The notes beneath the pieces were generated by a model. The model was not told the DNA's origin. It ran no database searches and saw only the letters and a list, made by a program, of their open reading frames with translations. Shown here in pieces: positions 35,042-42,029 of a stretch of 64,000 bases of DNA (the first letter of the stretch is position 1; the number at the start of each line of letters is the position of its first letter). A program made the position numbers and the translations under genes. Source of the stretch: Bryobacterales bacterium (GTDB taxonomy: Bacteria > Acidobacteriota > Terriglobia > Bryobacterales > Bryobacteraceae); assembly GCA_016789905.1 (NCBI GenBank), contig JAEUQC010000060.1, forward strand, positions 112,368 through 176,367, read 5' to 3'.

Positions 35042-37180
35042 ATGCCGCCAAACGCCGATCGACTCTACGACCTGCTCCCCGCCATCCACAGGCTGCGCGA
35101 CGCCGATCGCGGCTATCCGCTCCGCGATTTCCTTCGCGTCATCGCCGAACAGGTGAACGCGGTGGAAGATGACATCACGGGGCTCTACGACAACTGGTTC
35201 ATTGAAACAGCCGAGGACTGGGTCGTTCCCTACCTCGCCGATTTGGTGGGCTACACGCCGGTTCTCGCCGCCGGGGATCCCGCCACCAGCTCTCCGGACG
35301 AGGTGCGTTTCTTGGTACCGAGAAGAGAGGTCGCCAATACCATCGCCTACCGGCGCCGCCGGGGAACGTTGGCGGTGCTTGAAGACCTTGCTGAAGCCGT
35401 CGCCGCATGGCCCGCCCGCGCAGTCGAGTTCTATCGTTTGCTGCAGTGGACCCAGAACCTGAATCATCAGCATTCCGGTGGCTTTCGCGCCCGCACCATG
35501 GACGTCCGGCGCCCGGCGGCGTTGGAAAAGCTCGGCACCCCCTTCGACCCCTTCGCGCGTACGGTCGATGTTCGCCGCATCTCCTCCCGCCGCGCGCAGG
35601 GCCGCTTCAACATACCCAACGCCGGCGTTTGGCTTTGGCGCCTCCGCGCCGAATCCATCACCCGTGGGCCGGCCTATTGTTTGGACGCCGGGAAGAACAG
35701 CTTCACCTTCAGCGTGCTTGGAAATGACGCCCCGTTGTTCGTGAATCCCATTCCGGAGCCCGCTCCGGAGCACATCGCCCAGGAGTGGAATCGCCCGGTG
35801 CCACTGCTTCGCCGCGAATTCGATACACGCAAAGACGTCTACTACGGCGCTGGCAAGTCGCTGGCGATCTGGGCCGATTGGGGAGTCCATTCCCTCTCGG
35901 CGCCGGTTCCTGCGGAGGTCATCCTCCCGGCCGATCTGTCCAATTGGCACTACGCGCCGCCTGATGGGTTCATTGCCGTCGATCCGCAACTCGGCCGCAT
36001 TCAATTTCCCGTCAATCAACTGCCCAGACGCAGTGTCCGCGTCAGTTATCACTATGGCTTCAGCAAGGCAATGGGCGGAGGAGAATACCCGCGGACGTTG
36101 TCACAGCCGGACGGAGCCGCGCGATATGAAGTGGGGGAACACGCAACGTTCAAGCGAATCGGCGAGGCGTTGGCGGAGTGGCGGGAGAAAGCGCCGGCCG
36201 ATGCCGTCATTGAGATACAGGATAGCCGCGCCTATGTTGAGCCGGTCCAGGTTGCCTTGGCCCAAGGGCAGTCCTTGCAGCTTCGAGCCGCGAACGGCAC
36301 CCGCCCCGCCATTCGGCTTCTGGACTGGCAAACCGAAGGGCCGGATTCTCTCTCCGTCATCATGGCCGAAGCGAGCCGTTTTGTCCTCGATGGCTTGCTG
36401 GTTACCGGCCGCGGCGTAAGCGTTGCCGGCGCAGAGGACGCGGTTCGCGCCGCGATCTGTTCGGCGGAGGTCGTTGTCCGCCATTGCACACTGGTGCCCG
36501 GCTGGTCGCTCGATCCGGAATGCAAACCGGCGAGTCCGAACAAGGAGAGCATTGAACTCCGCAATGTGCGCGCGAAAGTGCGGATTGAAAACTCGATTAC
36601 CGGACCCATCGAAGTGCAGGAAGACGAAGTCCATTCCGCCCCGATTCCCATCGAGATCGTGGACAGTATTGTCGATGCCATGGGTGGCGGCCGCGAAGCC
36701 ATCATCGGACCCCAGGCCCAGCATGCCCACGCCGTGTTGACCATCCGGCGCTCCACCATTTTTGGGATCGTGCAGGTACACGCGGTGCAACTGGCGGAAG
36801 ACAGTCTGTTTCCCGATTGTGTCCATGTCGCGCGCCGGCAGGTCGGCTGCATGCGCTTCTGCTATGTCCGGCCAGAGTGCCGCACTCCCAGGCGTTTCCA
36901 GTGCCAGCCCGATCTCGTCATACGCGACAAGCCCGCCGAAACCGCGGCGCTCGAATCCAACAGGGTGCGTCCGCATTTCACAGGTCGCCGTTACGGACAG
37001 CCGGCCTACGCGCAGTTGTCTGGTTCCTGCGCTGCGGAGATCTCCGCCGGCGCCAGCGACGGCGCCGAGATGGGCGCTTTTCACGATCTGTTTCAACCGC
37101 AGCGGCTCGCAAATCTGCGCGCGCGCTTGGACGAATTTACACCCGCCGGAATGGATGCGGGCATTCTACTGGCGAACTAA
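35042..37180 (+). CDS. Tail protein I-like wedge/fibre-base protein with beta-helix-like middle
   Basis: A 712-residue protein. Residues 1-110 match phage tail protein I: RLYDLLPAIHRLRDADRG, VNAVEDDITGLYDNWFIETA, VVPYLADLVGY. This domain ties tail fibres to wedges. Residues ~400-620 contain short recurring strands (VIEIQDSRAYVEP, FVLDGLLVTGRGVSV, VVVRHCTLVPGW, KVRIENSITGPIEV, IEIVDSIVDAMGG, LTIRRSTIFGIVQV), the pattern of a right-handed parallel beta-helix. No separate fibre gene follows, so this beta-helix may be the host-contact or surface element. That role is inference. Confidence 0.82.
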   Translation: MPPNADRLYDLLPAIHRLRDADRGYPLRDFLRVIAEQVNAVEDDITGLYDNWFIETAEDWVVPYLADLVGYTPVLAAGDPATSSPDEVRFLVPRREVANTIAYRRRRGTLAVLEDLAEAVAAWPARAVEFYRLLQWTQNLNHQHSGGFRARTMDVRRPAALEKLGTPFDPFARTVDVRRISSRRAQGRFNIPNAGVWLWRLRAESITRGPAYCLDAGKNSFTFSVLGNDAPLFVNPIPEPAPEHIAQEWNRPVPLLRREFDTRKDVYYGAGKSLAIWADWGVHSLSAPVPAEVILPADLSNWHYAPPDGFIAVDPQLGRIQFPVNQLPRRSVRVSYHYGFSKAMGGGEYPRTLSQPDGAARYEVGEHATFKRIGEALAEWREKAPADAVIEIQDSRAYVEPVQVALAQGQSLQLRAANGTRPAIRLLDWQTEGPDSLSVIMAEASRFVLDGLLVTGRGVSVAGAEDAVRAAICSAEVVVRHCTLVPGWSLDPECKPASPNKESIELRNVRAKVRIENSITGPIEVQEDEVHSAPIPIEIVDSIVDAMGGGREAIIGPQAQHAHAVLTIRRSTIFGIVQVHAVQLAEDSLFPDCVHVARRQVGCMRFCYVRPECRTPRRFQCQPDLVIRDKPAETAALESNRVRPHFTGRRYGQPAYAQLSGSCAAEISAGASDGAEMGAFHDLFQPQRLANLRARLDEFTPAGMDAGILLAN

Positions 37181-37195
37181 ACGAACGGAGCATAT

Positions 37196-38713
37196 ATGAA
37201 GGGCGATTTTTCCAGGCAGCGATTCAATCCGGAACGGCACTACAACCGGGTTCTCAGACAGCAGGGCCGCGTTGATTTGGACGCGGACTGGAATGAACAA
37301 GCGGCGATCTCGCGCCATTTGATGCGAACTCTCGTCGTCGATCTCTTCGGGCGCCGTGCCGGTCCGGAAGCCAATTGCGGCTTCGGCCTCTCCGGGGCGC
37401 CGGACGGACAAAAGCCGCAGGTAGGTGACTTTTTTATTGGAGAGGGCCGCTATTACGTCGACGGTCTCCTCGTCGAAAATGCCGGAACCTGCGCATTCAC
37501 CGCGCAACCCGAATGGCCCGGCGCCGTCAAGCTCACAGCGGGCCATTCGTATTTGGCCTACCTGGACGTTTGGGAACGCCATGTCACTTGGATTGAAGAC
37601 GACGGCATTCGCGAAGTGGCTCTCGGCGGTCCCGATACCGCCACCCGCGTCAAAACCACTTGGCAGGTCAAGGTTATCGATGCCGGCGGACCGCCAAAGG
37701 GCGGTGAGGCTCCACCCAAGGACGAGGACACAAAGAAGAAAATCGCCGCGCTGGAGGCCAAGCTGGAAGAGTTGGTCAAGGCGCTTGATGCCGAACGCGA
37801 TGCCGCGGCCCAGGCCGCGTTGAAGAAGCAGATCACCGCGCTCGAGCGCGAACTGCGAAAGTTGAAGGAGTCTCTCGGAGCGGTGGATCCGCCTCCGCCT
37901 CCGGCCGCCCCGGCGGGTACGTGCGGCGAGTTGCTGAAGCCTCTGCGCGATTGGAAATCGGGCCGGATGAGAGCCCGCCTGGAACCATCGGAAGTGGAAG
38001 AAACACCGTGCGTGCTACCGCCGGAGTCGCGCTACCGAGGCCTTGAAAACCACCTGTACCGGATTGAGGTGCACGACTCGGGCGACACCAGTGTTGCCGG
38101 CGCGGCGCCTACCTTTAAGTGGTCGCGCGAAAACGGTTCCGTCGCCGCCCGATGGCTGGGCGTCACCGGCGCCACCGTCCGCCTTTCGAGCACTCGCGGC
38201 TTCTCCGTGGATGACTGGGTGGAGTTCTCCAGCGAGGACGATGAACTCCTGGGCTCGCCGGGTTCGTTTGCCCGCGTCCTGAGTGTGGATGGCGACGTTC
38301 TTACAGTCCAGCCCGCGCCGGCCTGGAACCCCAATGCCGCCAATCCCAGGGCAAGACGCTGGGATCAGCGGGCCAACGACGAGTTGGCACTGGTGAACGG
38401 CGCGGTGCCGCTCACGGCGCCGTCCGGCGAGGAAGGCTGGATCGAAATCGAAGATGGCATCGAGGTGCAGTTCGAAAACGGCCAGTACAGAAGCGGGGAC
38501 TATTGGCTGCTCACCGCCCGCGTGCTGACCGGACAGATCGATTGGCCCGTCAACGCCTCCGGCAGCGCCACGTGGATGGCGCCCGATGGAATCACCCATC
38601 ACTATGCGGAATTGTTCATGCTTGAATCCACCGCGGCGGCACCGTTCGTCTCGCTGCTGAAGGACTGCCGCTGCAAATTCGCTCGCTTGGCGTGTATCGA
38701 CGACGCCAAGTGA
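37196..38713 (+). CDS. DUF6519 eCIS-associated protein with central coiled coil
   Basis: A 505-residue protein. The N-terminal 150 residues (GDFSRQRFNPERHYNRVLRQ; GRVDLDADWNEQA; GRYYVDGLLVEN; YLAYLDVWERHVTW) match what is called DUF6519, seen in eCIS and other tail loci. Residues ~178-225 form a Lys/Glu/Ala/Leu heptad-like coiled coil (KKKIAALEAKLEELVKAL). A beta-rich C-terminal part follows. It is the last gene of the operon. Likely an accessory structural or fibre protein; coiled-coil trimerisation would fit a fibre shaft. Confidence 0.8.
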   Translation: MKGDFSRQRFNPERHYNRVLRQQGRVDLDADWNEQAAISRHLMRTLVVDLFGRRAGPEANCGFGLSGAPDGQKPQVGDFFIGEGRYYVDGLLVENAGTCAFTAQPEWPGAVKLTAGHSYLAYLDVWERHVTWIEDDGIREVALGGPDTATRVKTTWQVKVIDAGGPPKGGEAPPKDEDTKKKIAALEAKLEELVKALDAERDAAAQAALKKQITALERELRKLKESLGAVDPPPPPAAPAGTCGELLKPLRDWKSGRMRARLEPSEVEETPCVLPPESRYRGLENHLYRIEVHDSGDTSVAGAAPTFKWSRENGSVAARWLGVTGATVRLSSTRGFSVDDWVEFSSEDDELLGSPGSFARVLSVDGDVLTVQPAPAWNPNAANPRARRWDQRANDELALVNGAVPLTAPSGEEGWIEIEDGIEVQFENGQYRSGDYWLLTARVLTGQIDWPVNASGSATWMAPDGITHHYAELFMLESTAAAPFVSLLKDCRCKFARLACIDDAK

Positions 38714-38722
38714 ATGCGAAGT

Positions 38723-38799
38723 TGGTGCGCCCGGACCGATTCGAACGGCCGACCCTCTGGTTCGAAGCCAGATGCTCTATCCAGCTGAGCTACGGGCGC
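38723..38799 (-). tRNA. tRNA-Arg (anticodon TCG)
   Basis: Minus-strand cloverleaf with acceptor GCGCCCG/CGGGCGC, encoded ACCA, D-arm TAGCTCAGCTGGATAGAGC, anticodon stem CTGG/CCAG around a loop CTTCGAA (anticodon TCG), and T-arm CGGCC-GTTCGAATC-GGTCC-like. Its 3' end faces the injection-system operon, whose stop codon is 9 bp away. This is the orientation expected if the operon arrived as an island integrated at the tRNA 3' end. Confidence 0.97.
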
Positions 38800-38848
38800 A
38801 AAACACTTCCGTATGGCAGAGTACCACAACCGCTGCTACCATGGCTCC

Positions 38849-39445
38849 ATGCCAGTTGGGGCGATCCACAAAGAAAACGAGATCAAGGTGGCCGTGCATG
38901 ATCTCCACGCACTCGAAGAGCGCCTGGGCGAACTCGGCTTTCTCATCATCCGTCCCCGCGTCTTTGAATCGAACGTAATCTACGACACCCCAACCGGCGA
39001 CATGCGCGCTCGCGGGGAATTGATCCGGATTCGCCAGGCCGCCAGCGAAATCATCTTTACATATAAGGGTCCGGCAACCATTTCCCGCCACAAAGAGCGC
39101 GAAGAGCTTGAAGTTGCCATTGGCACGCCAGAAACGTTCGCCATCATCCTCCAACGCCTTGGCTACGTCCCCCGCTTCCGCTACGAAAAATTCCGTACCG
39201 AATGGGCCAGGCCAGGTGAGGAAGGCGTGCTCATGGTCGATGAAACACCCGTCGGAACCTATATGGAACTGGAAGGCCCGGGCCATTGGATCGATTCTCT
39301 TGCCGCCGAACTCGGCTATTCCGATTCCGATTACGTCAATCTCAGCTACGCCCGGCTCTACATGCTGGATTGTGAGCGCCGGGGAGTTCCCGCCGCCGAT
39401 ATGGTTTTCGACCAGGCCACAGTACCGCTTTCCAGTGGGGCATAG
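38849..39445 (+). CDS. CYTH-domain protein (class IV adenylate cyclase/triphosphatase-like)
   Basis: A protein of 198 residues from the ATG at 38849, chosen because the family motif ExExK (KENEIKV) begins seven residues later. An in-frame ATG 36 bp upstream lies too close to the tRNA. CYTH enzymes fold as a triphosphate tunnel and hydrolyse or cyclise triphosphorylated substrates. Further marks are YDTPTGDMRARGELIRIR, the FTYKGP strand, RFRYEKFRTEW and DETPVGTYMELEGP, all expected tunnel strands with alternating charged residues. It cannot be told from sequence whether it makes cAMP or cleaves thiamine triphosphate or polyphosphate. Confidence 0.88.
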   Translation: MPVGAIHKENEIKVAVHDLHALEERLGELGFLIIRPRVFESNVIYDTPTGDMRARGELIRIRQAASEIIFTYKGPATISRHKEREELEVAIGTPETFAIILQRLGYVPRFRYEKFRTEWARPGEEGVLMVDETPVGTYMELEGPGHWIDSLAAELGYSDSDYVNLSYARLYMLDCERRGVPAADMVFDQATVPLSSGA

Positions 39446-39482
39446 GCCACCAACAAAATTACCTTACTACCCACGATTTCCA

Positions 39483-39511
39483 TTGCTCTGCCCGCCCCCG
39501 GCCTCTATACT
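39483..39511 (+). promoter_or_regulatory. Sigma-70-like promoter before the small membrane protein gene
   Basis: TTGCTC (39483-39488) and TATACT (39506-39511) are spaced 17 bp apart, a good housekeeping-type match in GC-rich surroundings. The start codon of the small membrane protein is 65 bp downstream of the -10. Confidence 0.6.
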
Positions 39512-39575
39512 TTCATTGAGCCTAGTACCACCAGTACGAAGCCAATCAGAAGTAAACAGTGAGTTGGGGAAAAAA

Positions 39576-40028
39576 ATGGTTACCAGTGTTGTGATCATCA
39601 TTCTCTCTCTGGCGATGTTCGTTTACTGGTTTCGTTATTCCTGTGTTCTGATTCTCGAATCCGATTGGAGTGAGGATCAGGCGCGGGCAATAGCATCTCA
39701 AAACGGGCTGTCTTTCAGCAGGATCGAAGACTCGCTTACAGGGGCGGAATCGGCGCAGGCGTTGGACAAAGTGAGAGATTCTCTGGACAGGGATCTGGAT
39801 CGCGTACTCGCGTTGCTGTCGAAATGCCCCGGAGTGCAGGAAGCGGGCCAATCTCTAGAGTGCCGAATGCTCATGTTGGATTATCGACTCATGCAAGCGT
39901 GGTACGCCGTGACGCGTTCCACTGCCAGCCCGAAGGCGCAGCACGCGCTTCGGGAAATGGCGTTGGTCGTCGGCTACCTGGCCGGCGAATGCGGCGACCA
40001 CCTGGCGACTGCGCGCAGCCAAGCGTAG
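39576..40028 (+). CDS. Small single-pass membrane protein, unknown function
   Basis: A protein of 150 residues from ATG 39576, preceded by TTGGGGAAAAA as a purine-rich ribosome site. Residues 1-20 (MVTSVVIIILSLAMFVYWF) form one transmembrane helix, probably a signal anchor. The rest is soluble and mostly helical (ALDKVRDSLDRDLDRVLALL; SPKAQHALREMALVVGYLAG) with three cysteines. I recognise no family. It is monocistronic: own promoter upstream, hairpin downstream. Confidence 0.65.
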   Translation: MVTSVVIIILSLAMFVYWFRYSCVLILESDWSEDQARAIASQNGLSFSRIEDSLTGAESAQALDKVRDSLDRDLDRVLALLSKCPGVQEAGQSLECRMLMLDYRLMQAWYAVTRSTASPKAQHALREMALVVGYLAGECGDHLATARSQA

Positions 40029-40057
40029 CGTCCATTTCAGCCTTTTTCTGAAAACGT

Positions 40058-40088
40058 AGCGCGGACCCGTTCCGCGCTCGTTCATTTT
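40058..40088 (+). terminator. Hairpin terminator after the small membrane protein gene
   Basis: A perfect 8-bp stem AGCGCGGA (40058-40065)/TCCGCGCT (40071-40078) with a 5-nt loop, followed after CGTTCA by TTTT. It separates the small membrane protein gene from the MoxR operon. The T-tract is interrupted, so termination may be partial. Confidence 0.5.
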
Positions 40089-40148
40089 ACGGCTCCGTTT
40101 CGCCACTTTCGCCCCGCCACCGCCGCCATCCTGTCTTAGAATGAATTA

Positions 40149-41138
40149 GTGTTCAGTGAAGCTGATGTCGCCCAAGCGGTTGGAAAACTCAACCGGATAC
40201 GAACAGAAATTGCGAAGGTCATCGTCGGCCAGCAGGATGTCGTCGACGGCGTTCTGATCTGTCTGCTCGCCGGAGGTCATGTCTTGCTGGAAGGCGTGCC
40301 GGGCCTCGGCAAGACCACGCTCCTCCGCACGCTCTCCCGTGTGCTGCGCCTGCGCTACTCTCGCATCCAGTTCACCCCCGATCTCATGCCTGGCGATATC
40401 GTCGGCTCCATGATTATGGAGAACGACGCCAATGGCGCCAAGATTCTCCGCTTTCAGGCCGGCCCCATCTTTTCCCATCTCGTGCTGGCCGATGAAATCA
40501 ACCGCGCAACGCCGAAAACCCAATCGGCGTTGCTGGAAGCCATGCAGGAGCGCACGGTCACCAGCGGCACCACTACCCACGAACTCGAATCCCCGTTCCT
40601 CGTGATGGCGACTCAGAACCCCATCGAAATGGAAGGCACCTATCCGCTGCCAGAGGCGCAACTCGACCGGTTTCTGATGAAGATTATCGTCGGTTACCCG
40701 TCGCGCGAGGAACTCGCCCGCATCGTGGAATACTCGCTGCACCGCGAAGAGATTGAGATCGATCAGATCGTCGACCGCGAAGAGATTCTCAGCCTTCGGC
40801 ACGTCGCACGCCAAGTCCTGGTGGCCCCGCACATTCGCGAATACGCCGTCAGTCTGGTGATGGCCACGCAGCCCAATACACCCCACGCCCATTCCCGCAC
40901 GACAAAGTACATTCGCTATGGCGCCTCGCCCAGGGGCGCGCAGGCCCTCGTCGAATGCGGCCGCGTGCTGGCTCTCATGCAGGGCCGCATGCAGTTGAGC
41001 ATCGCCGACATTCAGGCCATCGCCCCGGCCGTACTTCGCCATCGCATCATTCCAAACTTCGACGCCCACGCCGAAGGCGAAACCCCCGACACAGTCCTAA
41101 AGGAGATTCTTCGCACCGTCACGGCGGCTGCCGCATAA
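40149..41138 (+). CDS. MoxR-family AAA+ ATPase
   Basis: A 329-residue chaperone-like ATPase with Walker A GVPGLGKTTLL, Walker B LVLADEINRA, sensor-1 MATQNPIEMEGTYPLPEAQ and arginine-finger region LDRFLMKI. MoxR ATPases act on the VWA-domain proteins encoded beside them, usually to mature or insert metal-dependent or envelope complexes. GTG start (GTGTTCAGTGAA). First gene of a four-gene operon with DUF58, BatA-like and dual-VWA proteins. Confidence 0.95.
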   Translation: MFSEADVAQAVGKLNRIRTEIAKVIVGQQDVVDGVLICLLAGGHVLLEGVPGLGKTTLLRTLSRVLRLRYSRIQFTPDLMPGDIVGSMIMENDANGAKILRFQAGPIFSHLVLADEINRATPKTQSALLEAMQERTVTSGTTTHELESPFLVMATQNPIEMEGTYPLPEAQLDRFLMKIIVGYPSREELARIVEYSLHREEIEIDQIVDREEILSLRHVARQVLVAPHIREYAVSLVMATQPNTPHAHSRTTKYIRYGASPRGAQALVECGRVLALMQGRMQLSIADIQAIAPAVLRHRIIPNFDAHAEGETPDTVLKEILRTVTAAAA

Positions 41139-41147
41139 GAACGCCGC

Positions 41148-42026
41148 ATGCCAGAACCGCTCATTGACCAGAAGTTCCTGGAACGCCTGGAGCGCCTAAC
41201 GCTCCACTGGCAAAAGTCGTTCCCTGGTCTTGTGGGCGGCCACAACGCTTCCCGCTACTCCGGTTCAGGGCAGGAGTTTCTCGATCATCGCGGATTTCAC
41301 CAAGGCGACGATCTGCGCGCCGTGAACTGGCGAGCCTACATGCGGCTGGAAAAGCTCATCCTGAAGATGTTCCAAGTGGAGCCGCGCGTTCCCGTGCGCA
41401 TCCTGCTCGACGTGAGCGCCTCGATGACCACGGGCGACCCCACAAAATTTGACTACGGCCGCAGGCTCGCCGCCGCTCTCACCTACGTCGGCCTGGTCCG
41501 CCTGGAAAGTATCTTGCTCCAACCCTTTGAGGAACACCTGCGCGATCCCATCGCCAGCGGAGGCGGCCGCCATCGCTTCCGCCCGGTCGTCGAATTCCTG
41601 GAAGCCGCCACCCCGGGCGGCCGCAGCGACTTTTCCAAGTCCATGCGCAAATTCATCGCCGAATACCCTCAACGCGGCCTAGTTATTGTCATCTCCGATT
41701 TTCTGGACGAAACCGAGTGCGAAAAGCCCATTCAGTATCTGGCCGATTTCGGCCACGAACTGTTTCTCATTCATCTCTGGGGCGACGAGGACCGAAAACC
41801 TTCCTACAATGGCGAACTCGAAATCGAAGATGCCGAAACCGGCGAATCCGTCAAACTGAACTTCGATGACGAGGCCCGCGCCGCCTACGTCGAGTCGTTT
41901 GACAACTACGCGCGCTCCATCCGCGAACTGGCCATGCGAAAAGGCGGGCGCTATATCGGACTCTCTACCAGCACCCCCATCGAACAGGCGATCTTCGGCG
42001 CGTTTGTGGAGGCCAAAAGCGCCTGA
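41148..42026 (+). CDS. DUF58 domain (VWA-like) protein
   Basis: A 292-residue cytosolic protein. The DUF58 signature HQGDDLRAVNWRAYMRLEKL sits near residue 50. A degenerate VWA fold follows, starting ILLDVSASM with a MIDAS-like DxSxS motif and including VIVISDFLDE. Always paired with MoxR; thought to be its client or adaptor. It lies 9 bp after moxR and 3 bp before the membrane protein gene. Confidence 0.93.
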   Translation: MPEPLIDQKFLERLERLTLHWQKSFPGLVGGHNASRYSGSGQEFLDHRGFHQGDDLRAVNWRAYMRLEKLILKMFQVEPRVPVRILLDVSASMTTGDPTKFDYGRRLAAALTYVGLVRLESILLQPFEEHLRDPIASGGGRHRFRPVVEFLEAATPGGRSDFSKSMRKFIAEYPQRGLVIVISDFLDETECEKPIQYLADFGHELFLIHLWGDEDRKPSYNGELEIEDAETGESVKLNFDDEARAAYVESFDNYARSIRELAMRKGGRYIGLSTSTPIEQAIFGAFVEAKSA

Positions 42027-42029
42027 CCC

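Larger units (their letters stand above)
10505..38713 (+). other. Contractile injection system (eCIS, Afp/PVC-like) gene cluster
   Basis: Nineteen consecutive plus-strand genes from the sheath to the DUF6519 protein, with most junctions overlapping by 1-4 bp or spaced by less than 20 bp. The set covers sheath, tube, cap, AAA+ ATPase, CIS-tube/LysM, hub, spike, PAAR tip, gp25, two J-type wedge proteins and a tail-I protein, which is the diagnostic complement of Afp/PVC-like particles rather than of a phage or T6SS. There are no capsid, terminase, TssJLM, ClpV or integrase genes. The order is phage-P2-like, with several functions split that are fused in Afp. Confidence 0.95.

Noticed and set aside
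10505..38713. Prophage
   Set aside because: No capsid, portal, terminase, integrase, lysis or replication gene; the DUF4255, Pvc15-type ATPase and DUF4157 genes mark an eCIS instead.
10505..38713. Type VI secretion system
   Set aside because: No TssB/C two-part sheath, TssJLM membrane complex or ClpV; the sheath is one polypeptide with the phage/eCIS-type start.
38602..38829. Minus-strand ORF of 75 codons containing VAQLDRASGFEPEGRPFES
   Set aside because: It is translated tRNA-Arg and antisense of the DUF6519 gene; a recurrent spurious prediction.
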